This document shows positions 22,001 to 30,000 of a stretch of 31,244 bases of DNA, piece after piece. Positions within the stretch are counted from its first letter, which is position 1. The number at the start of each line of letters is the position of its first letter. The position numbers and the translations under genes are program-made. This DNA comes from a virus, in IMG/VR virus record IMGVR_UViG_3300030110_002929, positions 11,941 to 43,184 of that record, one strand, 5' to 3'. Below the pieces are notes generated by a model. That model was not told the DNA's origin. It made no database searches and saw only the letters and a program-made list of their open reading frames with translations.

Positions 22001-24279
22001 TATGCCCCCTGATTAGTGTTTTGATTATTCTGCGTATTTTGATTATAGATATTATTGCTCGTTCCAAAATAACTAAATGGATTTTGCAATAACGGTGTAT
22101 TTGTAGACATATTATTATTAATCATTTGTTTATATTTTCTAATAATAGGATTAAGTTGTGCATCAGCTTGTTTTTGCTGTAAAGTTTCAAATACTTTAGC
22201 TGCAAAATTTGATGCTCCTTGCTGTCTACTAACTTCTAATTTTAAATCATCAGCTCTTTCTGCTTTTGATTTATTTAAATTATACTCTTCTGCAAAAGAT
22301 AAAGCTTTTGTATATGAGTCTTGATTTCTTCTATTTAGCTCTGCATCTTTTGCCGCAAAGTCTAATAATGCAGATTGTCTTTGACTATCTAACACGCCAG
22401 ACATAGCTAAAAATTTAGCTCTATCACCAGCAGTACCTCTAACTGCATTTTCTATACCCTTGCCATATGCTCCATCTATTTCAGCTCTAGCTTTTTGTGC
22501 TTCTTCTACACTAAAACCCATTTTAGAAAGCTGCCCTAATTGGTTAAGATGTTCTTTATACATATTAGATATAGGAGGTATATCATCAGGCTTAATAGTT
22601 TTTAACGATTCCATATATGCACGCTTACCTAAAGCTGCTAATTCTAAATCATCATTATTGCCAATTAAATTTTTAACTTCTTCTACTATGCCTAAACCTC
22701 TTTCAAGAGTAGCTCCTAAATTACCTAAACCATCTAAATAGTTTTCGGTTTTTACATTAGGATCTTTTTCAATAATTTCTTCCTCTTCTTTGTCTTTATC
22801 TATTTCTTCATCACGATTATCTGTTATAAATACTTCAGGTATATTTGTTGTAACACTTATAGAGCTTATAGGGCCTGGCTCATTATTTTTTTGTTCAGTG
22901 CTATCATATACTTTTCCATCTAATCCATATGAATTTACATCTAAATTAACATCTTTTATATCGTCCAAACTATATCCAAAAGGTCCAGTAGATCTAGGAT
23001 TACCTTGTTCAATAGAAATTTCTATAGCAACTTTATCTATTTTTTTCTGTATTTCATCAATATCTGAATCACTAAAAGCTGTAGGATTTTCTTGTATTTT
23101 TGTAAGTTGTTCTCTAAGTCTTTTTTCTTTTTCTACTAAAGTTCCAAGAACACCTGTACCTGTATTTAAAGTGTTTACAAGATCATCGTGCTGTTGTTTG
23201 ATTCTTTCATACTCTGCTTTATCTTCAGGTTTTCTTGTTGCTTTATACGTTTTTGCAGCATCATTTAATCTTTTTGTAGATTCTGCTAATAATTGATTAT
23301 TTTGTTCATTGTTTGAATCTAATGGATTAAAATTACTATTTTGTTCTTGATTGTACTTTGAATATGCATCAAACATTTCATCTAACTCAGAAACAGAAAA
23401 AGTAAGTTGTATAGGTTTTTCTCCTACAAAAGCAAAACGACTTTGAAACCCTGATTGTTCATTTCCTTCAGAGCTAGCATAAGGTATATAAACTGTAGTT
23501 TTTCCATCAGATGCTTTTTCTTCCTTAAATGTAGATGCAGCCCCACCTGGCGTAACACCTATTGGACTTACAAACATATTTCCTATATTATCTATTTCGT
23601 CTTGCGCATAGTCATCGCCTTCAGCAATATGTTTCCAATTTTTTCCATCCCAACTTGAAGTAAATGTAGTATATTTTCCAAGATTAGCATCATATACTTG
23701 ATAAGTAGCTCCTTTTTGTTCTTCAATCTCTTGCCCATCATCAGTGATTCCTCTAAATAAATTTGCTGTACTTTTATTTCTACCTGTTATACCTTTATAT
23801 AAAGCGTCACCACTCTCTAAAACTTTACCTCCTGCTTTTTGTAAAATTTTATTATTACCTCCTTTCTCAATAAGATCTGCCGCTTTTTTTAATTTATTTT
23901 GATTTACTAATTCTATAATACCACTTTTAGCCATATTACCAGATCCATTTCTGTAATACAAATCAACTAAGGCATTATATTCAAACTCTGTAAGATTTTC
24001 ATTTGTAACAGCATCATTTACTTGATCAATATAAACTTGTGTAATTTTTTCAGCAATATCCTCTGCTTCTTCACGAGTCATTATTTTACCAGTAGGAGTA
24101 CCATCGTCATTCCAATATAACTTATAGCTAGGTATGCCATTCTTTCCGCTTAATGAAAACTTAGTAAATCCAAATCCAATAGTTAAGAATCCTGCACCAT
24201 CATCATATACATTTTCTCTAAAACCTTCATTTTTGAAAATTTTAGCTTCTAAATTTTTATTATACTTAGCTATTGGCAT
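22000..24279 (-). CDS. Virion-associated lysozyme (GH24, T4 type) fused to internal-protein domain
   Basis: This is a 759-aa protein. The N-terminal ~150 residues are a T4-type muramidase: KNEGFRENVYDDGAGFLTIG gives the triad E18, D27 and T33 with T4 lysozyme spacing (E11, D20, T26). Further on, FEYNALVDLYYRNGSGNM matches the later helices. The enzyme would cleave the glycan backbone of peptidoglycan. The middle is Gln/Asn/Glu-rich with coiled-coil stretches. The C-terminal part (about 575-690) has VRGTAGDRAKFLAMSGVLDS and LLDFAAKDAELN, a block I recall from internal proteins of Bacteroidota phages. A lysozyme fused to a structural domain without a signal peptide, within the cargo gene set, points to wall penetration at DNA entry rather than final lysis. 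TAATG overlaps occur on both sides. Confidence 0.8.
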   Translation of the reverse strand: MPIAKYNKNLEAKIFKNEGFRENVYDDGAGFLTIGFGFTKFSLSGKNGIPSYKLYWNDDGTPTGKIMTREEAEDIAEKITQVYIDQVNDAVTNENLTEFEYNALVDLYYRNGSGNMAKSGIIELVNQNKLKKAADLIEKGGNNKILQKAGGKVLESGDALYKGITGRNKSTANLFRGITDDGQEIEEQKGATYQVYDANLGKYTTFTSSWDGKNWKHIAEGDDYAQDEIDNIGNMFVSPIGVTPGGAASTFKEEKASDGKTTVYIPYASSEGNEQSGFQSRFAFVGEKPIQLTFSVSELDEMFDAYSKYNQEQNSNFNPLDSNNEQNNQLLAESTKRLNDAAKTYKATRKPEDKAEYERIKQQHDDLVNTLNTGTGVLGTLVEKEKRLREQLTKIQENPTAFSDSDIDEIQKKIDKVAIEISIEQGNPRSTGPFGYSLDDIKDVNLDVNSYGLDGKVYDSTEQKNNEPGPISSISVTTNIPEVFITDNRDEEIDKDKEEEEIIEKDPNVKTENYLDGLGNLGATLERGLGIVEEVKNLIGNNDDLELAALGKRAYMESLKTIKPDDIPPISNMYKEHLNQLGQLSKMGFSVEEAQKARAEIDGAYGKGIENAVRGTAGDRAKFLAMSGVLDSQRQSALLDFAAKDAELNRRNQDSYTKALSFAEEYNLNKSKAERADDLKLEVSRQQGASNFAAKVFETLQQKQADAQLNPIIRKYKQMINNNMSTNTPLLQNPFSYFGTSNNIYNQNTQNNQNTNQGA

Positions 24280-25298
24280 TAATCCATGTTATTTTTTTTC
24301 CATTTATCATGGTTTCTTTTAACCATGTCTAGTATGGATTTATTACTCATTCTACTATCATACTGATCTTCTATGTGATCGTATATACCTGAGCCTGCCT
24401 CAGCTTTCATCCCTGTGCTCTTGCCCATCTTATCCATTATAGTTCCATCTTCTGCAACAGGTAATGGATTTGTTTTATGACTAGCTTCACCTGGAGTTAT
24501 ATTTTTATCTTTTACTTGTGATCTAAATATCTCTGCAGCTTTATCATCTTGACCTTTAGCCATAGCTTCTCGCATCTCATCTTCTTTATTATTTACAAGT
24601 TCTCCGCCTGTAAACTCTGCTATAACATCACCTTTTCCGCCTTTTTCTCCTTTTGGTTGAGTAGTTTTTCCTTTTGGTTGTGTAGTTTTTCCTGGTTCTG
24701 ACATATCAGGATAAATTTCATCCAACATATTATCTACAAAATTTTGTGCTTGATTAGTATTTGATAAATCATTTTCATTAACAGGACCACTAAACATTAC
24801 ATTTTTAAAAAACTCATTAGACATTTCCATATCGTCACGTCTATAGTTTTTTACAGCCCCCATATAATCGTTATTTAATACTGCATCAAAAAAATCTTCA
24901 TTCTTATGACCAGTTAAATGATAGTTTGATAATATAAATTGATTTTTAATAGGTAACTCATCAAAGTTTTTTCCTTTGCCTTCGACATATTTTCTAGCAG
25001 AAGTTTCTGCTTTTACTTGATCATTTCTAAATTTTTGTTTAACACCATCAACTGTTAGAGCAGGTAAATCTTTTTTCTTTGCTTTTGCATCATCTAAAGT
25101 TTTGTACTTTCCTATAATCGAATAGCCTTGCTTTAATATGAAACCACCATTATCTGATCTTTCAATAAATGGCTCAAATCTACCCTCTGAATTTAATCCA
25201 TTTTTTTGTGGATTTATCATACCCATAACAGATTGCAGATATCCTGGCTGAAGCTGTTGTTTTAAAAAACTATTTATTATTTTTTCTGGATCTGTCAT
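24279..25298 (-). CDS. Putative virion protein with possible degenerate lysozyme-like domain
   Basis: This is a 339-aa soluble protein. Residues about 75-165 (SARKYVEGKGKNFDELPIKN, then QFILSNYHLTG and FFDAVLNNDYMGAVKNYRR) have the feel of the C-terminal lobe of lysozyme-like domains, where 'L(S/P)xxxQxALxxxxxN(V/L)G...F...L..GDY..A' is usual. No catalytic Glu motif precedes it, so it would be inactive. Two short repeats (TQPKGKTTQPKGEKGGKGDV) form a flexible linker near 202-223. An EFTGGELVNNKEDEM segment follows, of a kind seen in structural proteins of large phages. The gene lies between two other cargo candidates with TAATG overlaps. The function is inferred from context only. Confidence 0.6.
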   Translation of the reverse strand: MTDPEKIINSFLKQQLQPGYLQSVMGMINPQKNGLNSEGRFEPFIERSDNGGFILKQGYSIIGKYKTLDDAKAKKKDLPALTVDGVKQKFRNDQVKAETSARKYVEGKGKNFDELPIKNQFILSNYHLTGHKNEDFFDAVLNNDYMGAVKNYRRDDMEMSNEFFKNVMFSGPVNENDLSNTNQAQNFVDNMLDEIYPDMSEPGKTTQPKGKTTQPKGEKGGKGDVIAEFTGGELVNNKEDEMREAMAKGQDDKAAEIFRSQVKDKNITPGEASHKTNPLPVAEDGTIMDKMGKSTGMKAEAGSGIYDHIEDQYDSRMSNKSILDMVKRNHDKWKKNNMD

Positions 25299-27073
25299 TA
25301 TACCGATTCTTGTGTTTCTGAATATATATTTTCTTTTTCAATATCTTCTGGTCTAACAAATCCTGCAGATCCTGATCCCATGCTAAAATCAAAAGCTTTT
25401 TTTGTAGGCTGTCCTGTATATGGATCTATTGTGACTATGTTAGGATCTTGGACAGTTTCTACAGTTTCTATATTAGGCAATGGTGGTAAATTAAAGTCTG
25501 GAATATCATCATTACCACCTAATAATCCCTCAACGCCTTCAGCTACACCCTCCATTATTGGAAATACAAATTTATCACCAACTGTCTCCATTACCGATCC
25601 TGCCATACCCCCAGCAAAATCGATAGTATCCATTGCTAAATCTATACCTGTTTCTATACCCATTTGTATAACTTCTCCACCAGCCTCAACAAATTGAAAC
25701 CCTGTATCTAATGCAGGTTGCAAAACATTTTCTGCTACAGGTTCAATAACATTTTCACCTACAACTTCCATAGTATCAAATATTGGTCGACCAGCTGTTT
25801 GTGCAACGTCTGTTGTAGCTTCTAATGCTGTTTGTCCTACATCTGATACTGTTTCTATAGTAGATTGAGTCACATCAGCAGCAGCATCAAATCCTGATTG
25901 TACTCCTCCCATAATTGGATCTAATACATTTTCTGTTACAGCGCTTACGGCATTTCTAAAATGTCTTCTATTATGTTTTCTGCCTTTTCTTGTAAATGGA
26001 TTTCTTATATGAAACTCTTTTAATCCTGTTTTAGGATTTATTGTACCAGCACCACCCAACATTTTTAACAAATATTCTTCTGTTTTTGTTATGTGTGCTA
26101 ATTCAGTATCACCATTTCTACCCATTTTAGCAATCTTAGTTTTTTCTTTTGGAGTTAATCCACCTTTATCATAGTTACCCATACCATATGGATTCATAAA
26201 CTTTGATGCTTCTTTCATGTAATTTGCAGCTCGTGCTTCACCTTCTCTATCTTGTCTTGATTCTGTGATAGACTCTTGATACATGTCTCTTATTTCAGTT
26301 TCTCTTTCTTTTAAAGCTTTTTCATAAGCCCTTTGTAGTTTTCTAGCTTTTCTTCTTTTTCTTGCTCCACCAAATAAAGATATACCTATTCCTAATAATA
26401 TTCCAGCAGGACCTAATGCCGCTAATTTAGGTGATAATCCCATTATTGCACTTGCTGCACCTGCACCTGATACTGCAGCACCTGCCATTTCACCAAACTT
26501 AAATGTAGTTGGATCATCATCATCAAATGCGCTTCTAATCACTCTACCAGCAATGTATGTAGGTACACCTGCAGATACACTACCAGCTTTTAAATTGCTA
26601 AAATAATTACTAGCCATTTGACTTCCAGTTAAAGAACTTGCAGTCCCTTCCATATATGGTCCTATAGGTGATGGATCTAAAGTAACACCAGTAAATCCTG
26701 AAGATGCTTGTTGTGTAAATGGATTAGTAATAGTTGCTCCAGGTCCACTTAAGTTAGTACCTAATCTTTCACCTAATGTTTGCTTGCCCAGCTTCATTTT
26801 TAATAATTGTGGTGCAGTTTGTGCTACTTGTAAACCTGTAGATAAATTTGATAATAATCCTGGTGATTGATAATCTAAAAATGGATCAATCGGTTCTGGA
26901 TTCATAGATTGTAAATCCATATATGATGTTCCAGGTGCAGGAGCCATAGAGTACGGTGTAAATGCAGGTACTACATTATTTGTTCTTCTATTTAATGCTT
27001 CTATTCCTTGTAGTGTAGTCCCTCCTCGCTGTAGGTAGGGCATGTATCTCATTATACTAAATCTATCTTCCAT
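25298..27073 (-). CDS. Putative internal virion protein with amphipathic helix array
   Basis: This is a 591-aa protein. A Gly/Ala hydrophobic stretch at about 195-236 (AGAAVSGAGAASAIMGLSP, then LGPAGILLGIGISLFGG) may insert in a membrane; a strongly basic helix follows (ARKRRKARKLQRAYEKAL). Residues 324-354 carry ELAHITKTEEYLLKMLGGAG and INPKTGLKEF. That 'LAH(I/V)...LK.MGG.GT.NP.TGL.EF' motif is one I associate with internal or tail-core proteins of crAss-like and related phages. Residues about 376-520 form a long, regular amphipathic array rich in Val, Thr, Glu and Ala. The start (ATG 27073) directly abuts the upstream stop. Taken together it fits an ejected protein that helps form a trans-envelope channel, but this is inference. 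Confidence 0.6.
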   Translation of the reverse strand: MEDRFSIMRYMPYLQRGGTTLQGIEALNRRTNNVVPAFTPYSMAPAPGTSYMDLQSMNPEPIDPFLDYQSPGLLSNLSTGLQVAQTAPQLLKMKLGKQTLGERLGTNLSGPGATITNPFTQQASSGFTGVTLDPSPIGPYMEGTASSLTGSQMASNYFSNLKAGSVSAGVPTYIAGRVIRSAFDDDDPTTFKFGEMAGAAVSGAGAASAIMGLSPKLAALGPAGILLGIGISLFGGARKRRKARKLQRAYEKALKERETEIRDMYQESITESRQDREGEARAANYMKEASKFMNPYGMGNYDKGGLTPKEKTKIAKMGRNGDTELAHITKTEEYLLKMLGGAGTINPKTGLKEFHIRNPFTRKGRKHNRRHFRNAVSAVTENVLDPIMGGVQSGFDAAADVTQSTIETVSDVGQTALEATTDVAQTAGRPIFDTMEVVGENVIEPVAENVLQPALDTGFQFVEAGGEVIQMGIETGIDLAMDTIDFAGGMAGSVMETVGDKFVFPIMEGVAEGVEGLLGGNDDIPDFNLPPLPNIETVETVQDPNIVTIDPYTGQPTKKAFDFSMGSGSAGFVRPEDIEKENIYSETQESV

Positions 27074-30000
27074 TTAATTGTAGGATTTACGGTATTTAGC
27101 CATTATTGCAAATATATTAAATTTTTCGGTTGTTCTTGCAGATAAATTAGCACTTAAATATGTACCAACCACCCTTTGTGTTGATTCTTGATTTCGTAAT
27201 GGTATTCTTAAAACACCTTCTCTATATTTATGTAAAGTGTTTTCAAATAAAGTTGCAGACGGATATCCTGGCATATTAGTTGTTCTAATGTCAATTCTTG
27301 TTCTAGGGAACGAATCTGATTCAAAATGTAAATCTTCAAAATACATACCTGCATCTGTATTTTCTATTCCTCTTCTTATAACAGTTGAATTATTAGCATC
27401 ATCTAATGAATAAGCCAATATATTGTTAGAGTTGTTATCAATGTGTTTGACAGTTGCCACAATGTTTAAGTTATCAAACTTTTTGTTTTCTCCTGGTGCA
27501 TCAGTAATAATTTTTTCTATATATGATTTGTCAATTATTCTTAACGCTAAATCGTTTTGTAAATCAGTATCGTATTCAAGATTTCCATCTGAATCTACAC
27601 CAGTCATATAAAAAGGATATGAATCTTCTGCATGAAATGCTGTAAAGTCACCACTAGCTGATAATGCATTATGTAAAAATATATCATCAAAAAATCTAGT
27701 TTTTTCTTCACTGCCTTCCCACTGCCATAACTGTAATGCTCCTGAAGATAATTCATGTGTATAGAAATTATAGCCCTGCATATTAACTCTATCAGAAAAT
27801 CCATATACACCTAATAAACGTCTACCAAAATTATTATCATCAGAGTGTCTAAATCCTCCAATTAAGTCAGGCTCTCCTTCAAAGTTTTCATAAGAAATCC
27901 AAGGTAGTCTTGACTTAGGAGTATATAAAGATCCATTGTGTTCTATCCATTGTTGAGGATAAACGCTATATTTTGACACTACTGCATTTATATCTTCATT
28001 AAATCTTATAGTTGAGCTAGTAATTATCTGATCAGGATTACCTAAAACATTTTGTCCTAAATAAGGATCAAATGTTTCTGTTGGATTTTGTACTGTATCA
28101 CGGTGATCAAATCTTGCTCTATCACTAAATGTCATATATAAGCTATTGCTTGAATAGTCAAATGCACCATGTATGCCAACGTGATATAGTGGCATATCAC
28201 ACATATGAACTCTTTTTGCATCATAAAATCTTTCTTCTGATTTTAATCTACCATATGCTACAGCTTTTTCAAATAAATCTCTTGTTCCTAAATCGTCAGA
28301 TACACTTACAAGTTTTTTATCTGATCCATATTTTAATAGTTTAGCATATCGTATATCAAAGAAAAATAAATTACGTTCACTTGCTACTACACTATGCATG
28401 TGCTTAGTTCCATACTTAATAGATATATATTGATGTGATTCAATTGTATCACCAGATCCTGTAAATATAGAATCAACACCAGATGTATCTTGTAAAAATG
28501 TTCTAGGATTTACTAATAACTGTCCAAAGGCATTTTCTTGGAAAAAATGTATTTCATTTTGAAAATTAATGATTCTATTAATTTGTCCATATATAGCCTC
28601 AACATCATAAAAGTTAAATATTGGAAATGTTCTAAATGCATCTGTTTGTTCACCCGATAGTTTTGTTTTAGAGTAAGCTATTTCTACTGGTAAATCAGTA
28701 TATTGTTGATCATCATCTTGTAATGATAAATAACTTTTTAAATTATTTTCTTGGGAATATACATCATTGTAAAACCAATCATTACTAAATGGTGGATTAT
28801 TCTGATCAAAACCTTCTACATGGTCATTAGCAGCTAGGTGTAAACCACTTCTCATTTCAGTATTAACAAATGATTCACAAGGGAACACAATCCATTTAGA
28901 AAAACTTTTTTCAGGATATGGAGATGTAGTCATTTGATGTGAATATAAACCAACAAATGTATCACCACCCAAGACTGTAGTATGATGCTCTTGTACATCT
29001 ATATTAATAGGATGAAAATTACCTGCATTTACCCATCTTGTTTTTTGTATTGCCTCTAATGAATCTCCACCATATTGAGAGTCGTTAAATCTATATATAT
29101 TAGCATAATAATAATACGGTTGCGCTACAGCTGAATGAGCACACACTAAACCATCCGATTCTATAAAAGGCTTAGCTGCTTTATTCCACAAATAACTTTG
29201 CCCCCTAATTATTTGCATAACATCAGGCATATGCATCATTTGTTTACTAGTATTAATAAGTATTGCTCGCGTACCCATTTGCAAAGTTGATACAGTTTCA
29301 TAAGCTAAATCTACACCTTCTGTATTCGTTATTTTTCCATACAACCAAGTATGACCATATGTATTTGGTGCATATAAATATCTAGCTCCCAATGAAAAAT
29401 TAGAAAATCCTCTTTTTTCAATGTACCATTCTTTACCACCATTATCTTCATTTACGTATTGTGTAAAAAAATCTTTTGGAACAAATTCACCTTGACCTAT
29501 TTCTTTTGCATTATTTATGGCAGAATTATAAGCAAAATCATCACGACTTACAGGTGATTTTATACCAGTTAAATTAAAATTATTAAATGAAGCGTCTGGA
29601 TTAGTAGAACCATTAAATGCAGTAGAACTATCTGTAAAAAGAGTTGGATCGGTAACATCGTGAAAAAAAGCATTTTCATAATTATTCACACCACTTATAG
29701 AAACATATAACTGTGTTGTATATCCATCACCATTATAAGTAGGATAATTTCTAACGTATGGCTCATAATATGTATCTAATACAGCACATTTAGCTACCAT
29801 AACACCAGACTCATTGTCTTTTGTTATTTTTTTTGTAGAAAATATTAAACCTTGATCTCTTTGATTATCAGCGTTTCCTAAAGCTTGATACTGTAAAGAA
29901 CTTTGTGAACCTTCCAACATAGTAGTAAAATTGCCAGAAGCACTAGAGTTTGCAGATATAATACCAGACCAACTATTAAATCCATGAGCACTACTAGGAG

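Noticed and set aside
22790-23296. Plus-strand open frame of 168 codons
   Set aside because: It is antisense to the lysozyme-bearing gene, rich in Ser/Leu/Ile as expected for a mirror frame, with no recognisable domain. The same holds for the other plus-strand frames.
27604-27810. Minus-strand 68-codon frame inside the large tail gene
   Set aside because: It is an out-of-frame shadow within a well-supported long gene and shows no conserved motif.
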